DNA of 64,000 bases from Tolypothrix sp. NIES-4075 (lineage in GTDB: Bacteria > Cyanobacteriota > Cyanobacteriia > Cyanobacteriales > Nostocaceae), in NCBI RefSeq assembly GCF_002218085.1, contig NZ_BDUC01000001.1, forward strand, positions 1,055,955-1,119,954. Reading direction: 5' to 3'. Under the pieces are notes generated by a model. It was not told the origin of the DNA. It saw only the letters and a program-made list of their open reading frames with translations, and did no database searches. Within the stretch, counting starts at the first letter, position 1. Each line of letters begins with the position of its first letter. This document shows, one piece after another, positions 52,116-60,894 of this stretch. The position numbers were made by a program, and so were the translations under genes.

Positions 52116-52220
52116 TAATGCCGTTTCACAAAAACCTTGATACAAATACAGACCTGTAGAGACGCGAAATTTCGCGTCTCTACAAGATTCATATGTATCG
52201 CTATTAACGTGAAATGGTAT
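52116..52220. mobile_element. MITE sharing ends with the IS630 element
   Basis: The left end TAATGCCGTTTCACAAAAAC, then CTTGATACAAATA, matches the IS630 left end at 27021-27053 almost base for base. The right end AACGTGAAATGGTA matches the IS630 right end TAGTGAAATGGTA. The 100-bp body carries AGAGACGCGAAATTTCGCGT (plus CTCT), a perfect palindrome, and no transposase. Confidence 0.82.
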
Positions 52221-52319
52221 GAGGGGTGAAGCTTTTAATTTTATCGTTCGGCTTTGCTCGATTCCCTTCGGACAATTCGGCATTTTTTTATTGGGGTACT
52301 TTTAATAAAGTTCAAGTTT

Positions 52320-52592
52320 GAGCTTCTGAGGGTGAACGATGAGCTTCTGAGGGTGAACGATGAGCTTCTGAGGGTGAACGTTGAGCTTCTGAGGGTGAAC
52401 GTTGAGCTTCTGAAGGTGAACGATGAGCTTCTGAAGGTGAACGTTGAGCTTCTGAGGGTGAACGTTGAGCTTCTGAGGGTGAACGTTGAGCTTCTGAGGG
52501 TGAACGTTGAGCTTCTGAAGGTGAACGATGAGCTTCTGAGGGTGAACGATGAGCTTCTGAAGGTGAACGTTGAGCTTCTGAGGCTGAAACTC
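52320..52592. repeat. Tandem array, 13 copies of a 21-bp unit
   Basis: Units begin GAGCTTCTGA and end GTGAACGAT or GTGAACGTT, with AGG/AAG variation in the middle. The last unit has changed to GGCTGAAAC. One plus frame is open through it (ELLRVND/ELLKVNV heptads) and all three minus frames are also open. I treat it as non-coding. Confidence 0.92.
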
Positions 52593-52960
52593 GAAGATCC
52601 GAACTTAAATTATCATATGGCAGGCGATCGCAAAACCCTCTACAACTCTTATACCTTGGCGTACTTGGCGTACTTGGCGGTTCGTTTTATCATAATTCTG
52701 CCCTCATTCCTATATGATATGGCAGGCGATCGCTCTGTTGTCTTCCCTCGCATATGAAAGCGGTATCAAAAACCTACCGTAGTATATAAACAACTTGACA
52801 TGCGAAACTTAAATCGATTAAACTCACGCCGACCTCAAAATCCAACATTAGGCGATCGCCGATATTTTTGACGAAGATTGCAAAATATGGTTAATTATCG
52901 ATCAAGTGTAAGCGATCGCGCATTCAGCATTAATTTATTTCACATAAAAGAGGACGTAAT

Positions 52961-53350
52961 ATGTCTTTGGAATATCCTGAAGATTTGAGATACCTGGATT
53001 CTCACGAATATGTGCGCTTAGATGGCGAAATTGCCACCATCGGCATTAGTGCCTTTGCAGTACAGCAACTAGGTGACGTTGTATTTGTGGAATTACCCGA
53101 AGTAAACGACACCGTGACCCGCAATGAAGAGTTTGGTACAATTGAATCAGTCAAAGCCGTCGAAAATTTAAACTCACCAGTTACCGGCACAGTCATCGAG
53201 CGCAACGACGCCATAATAGACGATCCCGAACAAATATCAGATGACCCCTACGGTGAAGGATGGTTGCTAAAAGTGCGGGTCAACGACCCAGGTGAAATCG
53301 ATGATGCTTTAACTGCAAAAGATTATAGTGCCCTAGTTGCCGGCGAGTAG
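52961..53350 (+). CDS. gcvH: Glycine cleavage system H protein
   Basis: This 129-residue protein is the lipoylated carrier of the glycine cleavage complex. The lipoyl-attachment Lys lies in ESVKAVENLNSPV at about residue 67. The fold signature YLDSHEYVRLDGEIATIGIS and the C-terminal EGWLLKVRVNDPGE are normal. A strong ribosome binding site (AAGAGGA) precedes the ATG. It is followed by 310 bp of palindromic and C-rich repeats and then gcvP. In photorespiration it links GcvP decarboxylation of glycine to GcvT. Confidence 0.97.
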   Translation: MSLEYPEDLRYLDSHEYVRLDGEIATIGISAFAVQQLGDVVFVELPEVNDTVTRNEEFGTIESVKAVENLNSPVTGTVIERNDAIIDDPEQISDDPYGEGWLLKVRVNDPGEIDDALTAKDYSALVAGE

Positions 53351-53510
53351 AAACGCGATTAATCGTGTCTGTGCAAAGTAGAGACGCGATTAATCGCGTC
53401 TGTACAAAACCAATTATTTCTCCCCCTGCCCCCCTGCCCCCCTGCTCCCCTGCTCCCCCTGCCTCCCCTGCCCCCCTGCCCCCCTGCTCTCCCCCTCTCC
53501 CCATCCGGAC
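53347..53510. repeat. Palindromes and C-rich repeats between gcvH and gcvP
   Basis: Two copies of the GCGATTAATCG(C/T)GTCTGT unit (53355 and 53384) are followed by CCCCCTGCCCCCCTGCTCCC-type repeats to 53510. The left part is the same family as at 21215 and 29878. Confidence 0.88.
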
Positions 53511-53660
53511 ATAAATCATGAAATTTAGATAAACTGGTAAGCAAATGCCGACGCGACAAATATAGATGTTGCAAAATATGAAATAGTCGCGTCTGGAGAA
53601 CAGTTTGTGGTATTTTACGCCTCTCGTCCTCAGTCAAGCCACGAGCAGGTACTGGGTCAA

Positions 53661-56516
53661 ATGAGTCAAAAGTCAAGTAATTTTCCGGAACGTCACATTG
53701 GACCCAACTTTGATGAGGTTCAAGAAATGCTTGAATTATTGGGAATTTCCAACCTTGATACCCTCATCGACAAAACAGTACCGCAAGCAATTCGGCTGAA
53801 ACAATCTTTACAATTGCCAGAAGCATTAACTGAGTATGCAGCACTGGCAAAGTTAAAACAAATCGCTGTCAAGAATGAAGTTTACCGCTCATTCATTGGC
53901 ATGGGATATTACGACTGTATCACCCCGCCTGTAATACAGCGCAATATTCTAGAAAACCCTGGTTGGTATACAGCTTACACTCCCTATCAGGCAGAAATCG
54001 CCCAAGGACGATTAGAAGCGCTGCTGAATTTCCAAACCATGATTATCGATTTGACGGGTTTGGAAATTGCTAACGCTTCCTTGCTGGATGAAGCAACCGC
54101 AGCAGCAGAAGCAATGAGTATGAGTTATGGTGTTTGCAAAAATAAGGCAAATACCTACTTTGTATCGCAAGACTGTCATCCGCAAACTATCGACGTGTTG
54201 CAGACACGGGCGAAACCCTTAGGAATTAAGATCGTAGTTGGCGACCATCAAACCTTTGATTTCGCACAAATGATATTTGGGGCACTTCTGCAATATCCCG
54301 CTACTGATGGCACAATTTATGATTACCGCGCTTTTGTTGAAAAAGCCCATGCTGAGGGTGCATTGGTAACGGTAGCGGCAGATCCATTAAGCTTAACTTT
54401 GTTAACACCCCCTGGCGAATTTGGCGCTGATATCGCCGTAGGAAGCACGCAGCGCTTTGGTATTCCCTTGGGGTTTGGGGGACCTCATGCGGCATACTTC
54501 GCCACCAAAGAAGAGTATAAGCGGCAAGTTCCAGGGCGGATTGTCGGTGTATCAAAAGACTCTCAAGGTAAAGCAGCATTGCGTCTCGCTTTACAAACCC
54601 GCGAACAGCACATTCGTCGCGACAAAGCAACTAGCAATATTTGTACAGCACAAGTACTGCTAGCGGTGATGGCGAGTATGTACGCGGTATATCATGGGTC
54701 AGCAGGACTTAAGCAAATTGCCGAGAATATCCACAACAAGACAGTAATGTTAGCAGAAGGATTGAAACGTCTCGGTTACAGCATCGTCAGCGAAAACTTC
54801 TTTGATACTCTCAAAGTTGAATTGGGAACACGCAGTAAAGATGCAATTCTCTCTTCTTGCGAAGCGCAAAAAATCAACTTGCGGATTTATAATGAAACTG
54901 CGGTTGGCATCTCTTTGGGTGAAACAACGACAGTAGAAGATTTAGAAGATATCTTAGACATTTTCGCCCAAGGTGATAAGTTACCATCCCCCCCTTCCCC
55001 CCTCCCCCTCTCCCCCCCTCTCCCCCTAAAGCGCAAAACCAGCTACCTCACCCACCCTGTTTTCAACTCTTATCATTCAGAAACTGAGTTATTGCGCTAT
55101 CTGCACAAGTTAGAAAGTAAAGATTTGTCCTTAACTACATCGATGATTCCCCTAGGGTCGTGTACGATGAAGTTGAATGCAACATCGGAAATGATACCTG
55201 TAACTTGGGCGGAATTTGGTAACATTCATCCATTTGCGCCGCGATCGCAAACCCAAGGTTATCAAATTCTGTTCGATCAACTTGAAGAATGGTTGGCAGA
55301 AATCACCGGTTTTGCCGGAATCTCTTTACAACCAAACGCCGGTTCTCAAGGTGAATACACCGGACTTTTAGTAATTCGTGAATATCACGAAAGTCGCAAA
55401 GAACAACACCGCAATGTCTGCTTAATTCCCACATCTGCACACGGAACAAATCCCGCAAGTGCGGTAATGTCCGGGATGAAAGTAGTACCAGTTGCTTGTG
55501 ATGTGGAAGGTAATGTTGATTTAAACGACTTAAAAGCAAAAGCAGAAAAGCATAGTAAAGAACTTGCTGCTTTAATGGTGACATATCCCTCAACTCATGG
55601 CGTATTTGAAGAGCAAATTCAAGAAATCTGCGCTGTTGTTCACTCTCACGGTGGACAAGTTTACATGGATGGGGCTAATATGAATGCCCAAGTTGGTATT
55701 TGTCGTCCGGGAGATTTTGGTGCTGATGTTTGTCACTTGAACTTGCACAAAACCTTCTGTATTCCTCACGGTGGTGGTGGTCCGGGTATGGGTCCAATTG
55801 GGGTTGCACAGCATTTAGTGCCATTCCTCCCCGGACACTCCGTTGTCCAAATGCACGAAAATAATCCAAAATCGATTGGTGCTATCGCAGCTGCACCTTG
55901 GGGTAGCGCTAGCATCCTAGTAATATCTTGGATGTACATCGCGATGATGGGTGCAGATGGTTTAACGGATGCAACTAAAGTAGCGATTCTGAATGCGAAT
56001 TACATCGCGAAAAAACTTGAAAAGCACTACCCTGTTTTATATAAAGAGAAAAATGCTTTAGTTGCCCATGAGTGCATTTTAGACTTGCGATCGCTTAAAA
56101 AATCCGCGAATATCGACATCGATGATATCGCCAAGCGTCTCATGGATTACGGTTTCCATGCACCAACCGTTTCTTGGCCCGTAGCTGGTACAATCATGGT
56201 GGAACCCACCGAAAGCGAATCAAAACAAGAATTAGATCGTTTTTGTGATGCGATGATTGCGATTCGTAAAGAAATCGCCGAAATCGAATCAGGCAAGATG
56301 GATGCTCAAGATAACGTCTTGAAAAATGCACCTCACACTGCCGAAAGCCTCATCACCGGAGAATGGAATCATCCCTATTCTCGCGAACAAGCTGCATATC
56401 CTGCACCCTGGACTCGCGAACATAAATTCTGGATGTCTGTAGGTAGAATAGACAATGCCTATGGTGATAGAAATTTTGTTTGTTCTTGTCTGCCAATGGA
56501 CGCTTATTCACAGTAG
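53661..56516 (+). CDS. gcvP: Glycine dehydrogenase (decarboxylating), P protein
   Basis: This 951-residue enzyme uses pyridoxal phosphate to decarboxylate glycine and transfer the aminomethyl group to GcvH. I start it at ATG 53661 (MSQKSSNFPERHIGPNFDEV); an upstream GTG at 53607 would add 18 unrelated residues. The PLP-binding Lys is in HLNLHKTFCIPHGGGGPGMGPIG, and both N- and C-terminal halves of the fused P protein are present. Between the halves (about residue 445) there is a short Pro/Ser/Leu insert (LPSPPSPLPLSPPLPLK) encoded by a C-rich run at 54986-55026. It probably does not affect activity, as it lies in the interdomain linker. Confidence 0.97.
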   Translation: MSQKSSNFPERHIGPNFDEVQEMLELLGISNLDTLIDKTVPQAIRLKQSLQLPEALTEYAALAKLKQIAVKNEVYRSFIGMGYYDCITPPVIQRNILENPGWYTAYTPYQAEIAQGRLEALLNFQTMIIDLTGLEIANASLLDEATAAAEAMSMSYGVCKNKANTYFVSQDCHPQTIDVLQTRAKPLGIKIVVGDHQTFDFAQMIFGALLQYPATDGTIYDYRAFVEKAHAEGALVTVAADPLSLTLLTPPGEFGADIAVGSTQRFGIPLGFGGPHAAYFATKEEYKRQVPGRIVGVSKDSQGKAALRLALQTREQHIRRDKATSNICTAQVLLAVMASMYAVYHGSAGLKQIAENIHNKTVMLAEGLKRLGYSIVSENFFDTLKVELGTRSKDAILSSCEAQKINLRIYNETAVGISLGETTTVEDLEDILDIFAQGDKLPSPPSPLPLSPPLPLKRKTSYLTHPVFNSYHSETELLRYLHKLESKDLSLTTSMIPLGSCTMKLNATSEMIPVTWAEFGNIHPFAPRSQTQGYQILFDQLEEWLAEITGFAGISLQPNAGSQGEYTGLLVIREYHESRKEQHRNVCLIPTSAHGTNPASAVMSGMKVVPVACDVEGNVDLNDLKAKAEKHSKELAALMVTYPSTHGVFEEQIQEICAVVHSHGGQVYMDGANMNAQVGICRPGDFGADVCHLNLHKTFCIPHGGGGPGMGPIGVAQHLVPFLPGHSVVQMHENNPKSIGAIAAAPWGSASILVISWMYIAMMGADGLTDATKVAILNANYIAKKLEKHYPVLYKEKNALVAHECILDLRSLKKSANIDIDDIAKRLMDYGFHAPTVSWPVAGTIMVEPTESESKQELDRFCDAMIAIRKEIAEIESGKMDAQDNVLKNAPHTAESLITGEWNHPYSREQAAYPAPWTREHKFWMSVGRIDNAYGDRNFVCSCLPMDAYSQ

Positions 56517-56664
56517 TAAAGTCTAAGTTTCGCGCAAAGTCGTAAAAAAGAAGATTGCGACTTTGCGTGAGCTTCACATCATATTCTCGGATAAATAAAT
56601 AGTCAAGTCACTTTTCTTTGGCAGACGCTGCGCGATCGCTCAAATTCAAAATTAAAAACGGTCA

Positions 56665-57051
56665 TCAGTTAATTGCGTCCCAGATGACTTTAGTATCGGT
56701 AAATTGCCGAAATCGGGAAACCTTGCCATTACAAATATCATACACATGCGCCGCAGGAGAGCGGAACGATTTGCCAGACAAGCGATGGCAACCTGCATAA
56801 CTACCAATGACAATGATTGTTTCTCCTGCATCTAGGTACTGCTCTATATCAAATGACCACGACTCCCAGTCATTATTGAATGCTTTGAAGACTTCTTCAA
56901 CTACTGCATCTGCTCCTTTGCGAGTTGCACCTTGCGGGAATCCTTCGTTCTGAATCCATTCAAGGTCGGAGGTGCAGATACCTAGGAAAGCATGATAATC
57001 TTTATCGCGGAAAGCCCTATACAATTCCTGGATGACCTCAAGATTCGTCAT
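56665..57051 (-). CDS. SnoaL-like / NTF2-fold protein
   Basis: This 128-residue protein has the alpha+beta cone of the NTF2-like superfamily: an N-terminal helix (VIQELYRAFRDKDYHAFLGICTSDLEWI), middle GADAVVEEVFKAFNNDW and late strands GETIIVIGSYAGCHRLSGKSF and HVYDICNGKVSRFRQFTD. SnoaL-type members bind small hydrophobic ligands or act as isomerases or cyclases; the substrate here is unknown. There is no signal peptide. It lies downstream of the SDR gene on the same strand (61 bp) and may form a transcription unit with it. Confidence 0.85.
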   Translation of the reverse strand: MTNLEVIQELYRAFRDKDYHAFLGICTSDLEWIQNEGFPQGATRKGADAVVEEVFKAFNNDWESWSFDIEQYLDAGETIIVIGSYAGCHRLSGKSFRSPAAHVYDICNGKVSRFRQFTDTKVIWDAIN

Positions 57052-57112
57052 GTGCTAACCATCATGAACAATATTCCGCACTGCCTAACTATTAATTATA
57101 TTGCTCAACGCC

Positions 57113-57982
57113 TTATCCGTTAATTAAAGTCTCTAATTCTTCTTTCACTGACAAAGGTTGATACCCCAACGCAAAAGCTTGAGAACTATCCAAAGAAACA
57201 TCACTCGGTCTAGCTGCTGCCATTTTCACATCTTCTTGTCGGCAAGCTTGCAAGTTTGTAGAAGGCAGTTGAAATACTTCTACTAATAACTTACCAAAAT
57301 CAAAACGCGAAATTCGCTCTTTACCACCCAAGTGAATTACACCGTTGACTTTTTCTAACGCTAATAAAAGTCCTTTTGCCGCAGTTTTTCCACTTACTGG
57401 GGTGCGAAATTCATCTATAAATAACTTTAGTTCTTTTCCCTCTTTCAAAGTTTGCATAAATGGCTGCATAAAGCTTGTAGCTGTGGGTGTAGCCATCCCA
57501 AACATTAACGGCATTCTACACACTGCTGTCATCGGATATCGTTTCAGCATAGCAGCTTCTGCCATGACTTTTTGCTCGCCGTAAAGATTCACCGGACATA
57601 CTGCGTCTGTTTCACTATAAGGTGCATTTAAACCATCAAAAACTAAGTCAGTTGATGTAAAAACGCACTTGATATTATAATCCGCACAAAGTCCAGCTAT
57701 ATTACTGGATGCTTCTACATTAATGGCATGTGATTCTTCAGGGTGGGTTTGACAAAAGTTTGGCTGAGATTGTGCGGCAGTATGAATAACTGCTGCCGGC
57801 TGAATTTCATGAAATATTTGTTTAATTTCTGGAAAATTTGTTAAGTTAACTTTCAGCATGTTTATACCGATAATGTTGAGACAATGAGATAAATACGTTC
57901 CATATACTTCCCATTCTCGTGCTAACTGGCAAATATTCCATCCTAAAAAGCCGCTAGCTCCAGTAATTAACAGTTTTTTCAT
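57113..57982 (-). CDS. Extended SDR, RmlD-like sugar-nucleotide reductase
   Basis: This 289-residue Rossmann protein has the nucleotide motif GASGFLG (8-14), the SDR block TSTDLVFDG with the active-site Thr/Ser, and the YGEQK catalytic Tyr/Lys pair. It resembles dTDP-4-dehydrorhamnose reductase (RmlD) in the region VNLYGEQKVMAEAAMLKRYP and in its C-terminal HLGGKERISRFDFGKLL. The true substrate is open: no other rhamnose genes are present, and related SDRs act on other sugars or isoprenoids. It starts at ATG 57982 and is followed by the SnoaL-like gene. Confidence 0.85.
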   Translation of the reverse strand: MKKLLITGASGFLGWNICQLAREWEVYGTYLSHCLNIIGINMLKVNLTNFPEIKQIFHEIQPAAVIHTAAQSQPNFCQTHPEESHAINVEASSNIAGLCADYNIKCVFTSTDLVFDGLNAPYSETDAVCPVNLYGEQKVMAEAAMLKRYPMTAVCRMPLMFGMATPTATSFMQPFMQTLKEGKELKLFIDEFRTPVSGKTAAKGLLLALEKVNGVIHLGGKERISRFDFGKLLVEVFQLPSTNLQACRQEDVKMAAARPSDVSLDSSQAFALGYQPLSVKEELETLING

Positions 57983-58019
57983 ATTTTTGCAGAAAACGCG
58001 GTAGTCTTAGCAAGAAATA

Positions 58020-58580
58020 TTAAAATTTTACATCTTCATAAATTTCGGCGATCGCCATTTCCAAACCGACTGATGATAATTTCATTATATCTGTGCTAAA
58101 AAATTGCTCCAAAAACCAAGTTTGATGATTATATTTACGATAAATATCAACTTGTTTTTCTGATTCCGAAATTAACACATACTCTTGTAAACTTTTTATT
58201 TGCTGATAATTCATCAGCTTTTCGTTGCGGTGTATGCGTTCTGTTTCTGGGGAAATAATTTCTACTATTAAACAAGGATTAATTTTAAAAAGTTTTTCTC
58301 TATCTGAAGCATCGGAAGTCACACACACATCTGGGTGATAAAATACATCAAGCGCTTCGATTTTGACTTTCATATCTGATGAAAAGACTCGGCAGCTTTT
58401 ACCTAGTAAATGTCCTCGCAATCGAGTTAATATATTTCCCGTTATTATTTTACTCTTTTCACTGTTTGCTACTGTTGCATATACTTGCCCAGCAATGTAT
58501 TCATGGTGAACTACGCTTTCCAGTTCAAGTTGCAGATATTCTTCTACTGTTAGATGTAAAATTTTGGCTTTAGTATACAT
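58020..58580 (-). CDS. Uma2 family (DUF820) endonuclease-like protein
   Basis: This 186-residue PD-(D/E)XK-like protein contains the family core: HHEYIAGQVYA, FHPDVCV-type YHPDVCVTSD and CLIVEIISPETERIHRNEKLMNYQQIKSLQEYVLI. The acidic residues in PDV and IVEIISP are the likely metal ligands. Cyanobacteria often have dozens of copies, and their targets are unknown. Unlike the fragment at 363-473, this copy is complete. It has no operon partner, being 37 bp downstream of the divergent-free SDR region, and its own promoter should lie in the 290-bp gap upstream. Confidence 0.9.
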   Translation of the reverse strand: MYTKAKILHLTVEEYLQLELESVVHHEYIAGQVYATVANSEKSKIITGNILTRLRGHLLGKSCRVFSSDMKVKIEALDVFYHPDVCVTSDASDREKLFKINPCLIVEIISPETERIHRNEKLMNYQQIKSLQEYVLISESEKQVDIYRKYNHQTWFLEQFFSTDIMKLSSVGLEMAIAEIYEDVKF

Positions 58581-58872
58581 ATTTTCACACCCCTATACCA
58601 TATAACTTATTGGTGTTGCTGAATTGGGCGTGAATGAGCATAGAAGTAATTCATGAATTCCTTCTACAGGACTATATCCTTATGTTGATATCACCAAATT
58701 CATACTTCAAATCAGCAACGCTACTTTATTTATTCAAATATACTCTGTATCTATTGGCTGAGAATATCTGTCTTGAGTTATAGTTTGATGTTTTCAAGTA
58801 GATTAATATTGTGATACATTTTAGAGATAGACATAATTTTAATAATAATTGTTTCTCTCTTCTCAGAATAAA
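58581..58872. other. Intergenic region, no features seen
   Basis: This is AT-rich, with no repeats or RNA signals. It contains the promoter of the Uma2 gene and the 3' end region of the TPR lipoprotein gene. Confidence 0.4.
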
Positions 58873-59616
58873 TTATTGCAGTAATTCCTGAAAGCGTTTG
58901 TCGCGACGCACTTTCTGAAAATCTGGATCGCTTTTTGCTAATTGTTGATATTTATGAGGATAAAGTTTGATTGCTTTTTGCAGGTTCTCTGTTGTTAATT
59001 CAATATTATTTTGTAAAGCATAAGAGCAAGCTTTATTGTAATAAGCTTCATGCTTTTTCGGCTGAATGACGATCGCTTTGTCGTATGCGGCGATCGCTTC
59101 AGTGTAACGTGCCAATTTTGTCAAGGCAATTCCTTCGTTAATCCAAGCCTCATACTTGTCTGGTTTGATTTTGATCGCTTTTTTATATGCTACTACGGCA
59201 TCAACGTAAAGGTGCAGTGATGTTAAGGCATTACCTCGGTTATACCAAGCTTCATGCAAGTCTTTTTTTATGGCGATCGCTTTGTCGTAGGTAGCGATCG
59301 CGTCTTTGTAACGTTGCAGTGCTGTTAAAGCATTACCTTGATTAATCCAAGCTTCATACTTGTCTGGCTTAATTTTGAGCGCTTTGTCGTAGGATGCGAT
59401 CGCTTCAGTGTAGCGGTGCAATTCTAAAAAATTATTTCCTTGTTGAAAATAATCTTCTACCTTTTGTGTCTCATAAGCTTCTGCCAAAAGCGGGGATACA
59501 TTGGTTTTTTGTACTACTTGCTTGCTCATTTCTCCTGCTGAGTTTCTCCCATCACTACAGCCGACGATCAATAAAGCGAGCAAGCTTGTTGCCCCTAGGT
59601 CGCGCCAAACAACCAT
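58873..59616 (-). CDS. TPR lipoprotein
   Basis: This 247-residue protein begins with a short lipoprotein signal (lipobox LIVGC, lipidated Cys20). Four to five 34-residue TPR units follow (residues 55-215), each with the pattern AWxNxGNALTxLxRYxxAIAxYDKAI, and a helical C-terminus (PDFQKVRRDKRFQELL). It should sit on the periplasmic side of a membrane and bind partner proteins. It resembles the TPR part of the protease at 60895-62625 in sequence and in the AIAxxDKAI pattern, but lacks the protease domain. HIP1 sites fall within several units. Confidence 0.88.
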   Translation of the reverse strand: MVVWRDLGATSLLALLIVGCSDGRNSAGEMSKQVVQKTNVSPLLAEAYETQKVEDYFQQGNNFLELHRYTEAIASYDKALKIKPDKYEAWINQGNALTALQRYKDAIATYDKAIAIKKDLHEAWYNRGNALTSLHLYVDAVVAYKKAIKIKPDKYEAWINEGIALTKLARYTEAIAAYDKAIVIQPKKHEAYYNKACSYALQNNIELTTENLQKAIKLYPHKYQQLAKSDPDFQKVRRDKRFQELLQ

Positions 59617-59997
59617 GCTGTACCTACATAACTCATAATATTTATCAAAGGCTTATCATCTTTTTTGATAATATCAGTCAACGTTATGATTTTTGCAAAT
59701 TTTACCGTAATTTTCTGAAAAAACTTAACCTAAACAAAGTTTTTTTGGGAAAAACATAAACCTATTTTAACTATATATATTTCTTAATCGCTAGTTATTT
59801 GCTTGATTGTAGATAGTTGACTTTTACAGAATAAATTATTACAGTTATTTTTTGAGCTAAAAAGATATAAAGTAAGCTAACTGCACTCTTGTATAAAATG
59901 TCATGATTTGATAAAGCGTAATTTCTTCAAAAATTAATTTACGTAGATAAAAGATATTAAAAATAATACAATAAAGTTTGGATTTGGATTAGAACAG
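59617..59997. other. Divergent AT-rich intergenic region
   Basis: No gene or repeat array. It holds promoters for the TPR lipoprotein (minus) and the COP23 gene (plus). No specific operator can be named. Confidence 0.4.
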
Positions 59998-60615
59998 ATG
60001 TCTAAAGAAAGACATATATTTGATAAAGTTAATTTGACTATAGGCATTATTGGTGCGGTAGTGGGTATTGCTGGCTTAGTTTTGGCATACGGTGTCGCTA
60101 CTGGCTGGACTCCAGGTATATTTGGCTTCGGTTCAAAAGACCGTTTTTCTTGCACGTTGCAACCCGATACCCAAAACGGCGGTGAAGTGTGGACGGTGAT
60201 GTATCGTAATGATAAAGGCATAAAGCCTTGGCTGAAGATGGTCAACAGCTTTGGTGATGGGTGGAATACTCAGAAACGTTGCGATACCATCGCCCAACGC
60301 TTGGAAGGTTTTCGCCAAGATGGTTTAATTGGCTTAAGTTATCGCTCTGACCCCAAAACACCGAATCAATCTGTGATTTGTGCCAACACCAAGCTTGACC
60401 GCAATAATTGCAATCTGCTAGTGACGCTTAAATCAGGTGCTGAGGGCTATGACTCTCTGCGACGTATGCTTGAGGCTCTGAGAAATGGTACTACTGTTGA
60501 ACAAGGCTCAAATGGTTCCACTGTCCCTACTCTTGCTCGTGGTTCGACATTTGTCAACATTGAAGACCAGTTAGCATCTGACGATCTAAAAGCAGCATCA
60601 AATGCTAGTAAATAA
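59998..60615 (+). CDS. COP23 domain protein with N-terminal membrane anchor
   Basis: This 205-residue protein has one N-terminal transmembrane helix (residues 15-37, LTIGIIGAVVGIAGLVLAYGV) and then a COP23 domain. The domain has FSCTLQPDTQNGGEVWTVMYRN, the GDGWNTQKRCDTIAQRLEGFR block, SVICANTKLDRNNCNLLVTLK and four conserved Cys. COP23 was first described as a circadian-oscillating membrane protein in Cyanothece-type cells; the biochemical function is unknown. The C-terminal 40 residues are Ser/Thr-rich. It is followed 14 bp later by a DUF2281 gene, which is likely co-transcribed. Confidence 0.85.
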   Translation: MSKERHIFDKVNLTIGIIGAVVGIAGLVLAYGVATGWTPGIFGFGSKDRFSCTLQPDTQNGGEVWTVMYRNDKGIKPWLKMVNSFGDGWNTQKRCDTIAQRLEGFRQDGLIGLSYRSDPKTPNQSVICANTKLDRNNCNLLVTLKSGAEGYDSLRRMLEALRNGTTVEQGSNGSTVPTLARGSTFVNIEDQLASDDLKAASNASK

Positions 60616-60629
60616 CATACCAGTGTGAA

Positions 60630-60854
60630 ATGAGTATTGAACAGATAATTGTCGAAAAGTTAAGAACTTTGCCCCCACAAAAGCAACAAGAAGCGCTTGA
60701 CTTTGTGGAGTTTTTGCAGGGTAAAACTAGCGAAAAAGAGTTTTCTGAACAAGAACAAAAAGCAGGGATATCAGCCTTGACTATCGCCGAAAAATGGGCT
60801 GGTTGTTTAGAAGGAGAACCATTCGATCATTCCTGTAATTATGCCCCAGGATAA
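60630..60854 (+). CDS. DUF2281-like antitoxin-type protein
   Basis: This 74-residue protein has the DUF2281 pattern: MSIEQIIVEKLRTLPPQKQQEALDFVEFLQGK, a helix pair found in many small cyanobacterial antitoxin candidates. The C-terminus (AEKWAGCLEGEPFDHSCNYAPG) is polar. No toxin gene is adjacent: the next gene is convergent, 40 bp away. It may be an orphan antitoxin, or a partner for a distant PIN/RelE toxin. It is co-directional with COP23. Confidence 0.75.
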   Translation: MSIEQIIVEKLRTLPPQKQQEALDFVEFLQGKTSEKEFSEQEQKAGISALTIAEKWAGCLEGEPFDHSCNYAPG

Positions 60855-60894
60855 ATAGCTATGCAGGAATTTCTTCTAATGCTTAAATTCAAAT

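Larger units (their letters stand above)
52025..52960. other. Repeat-rich gap between the CHAT gene and gcvH
   Basis: It holds an IS630-derived MITE (52116-52220), a 13-copy 21-bp tandem array (52320-52592), a duplicated CTTGGCGTA (about 52665-52682) and two copies of ATATGGCAGGCGATCGC (52616 and 52716). The last 150 bp should include the gcvH promoter; AAAAGAGGACGTAAT before the gcvH ATG is a good ribosome binding site. Confidence 0.6.

Noticed and set aside
52254..52757. 167-codon plus-strand frame across the 21-bp array
   Set aside because: It is almost all tandem repeat, has no ribosome binding site, and ends in HIP1-containing non-coding sequence. All minus frames are also open in the array, so openness is not evidence of coding.
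53280..53519. Minus-strand frame with FVQTRLIASLL
   Set aside because: It is a translation of the GCGATTAATCGC palindrome repeat and overlaps gcvH. The same peptide appears in lptC only because the repeat is inserted there.
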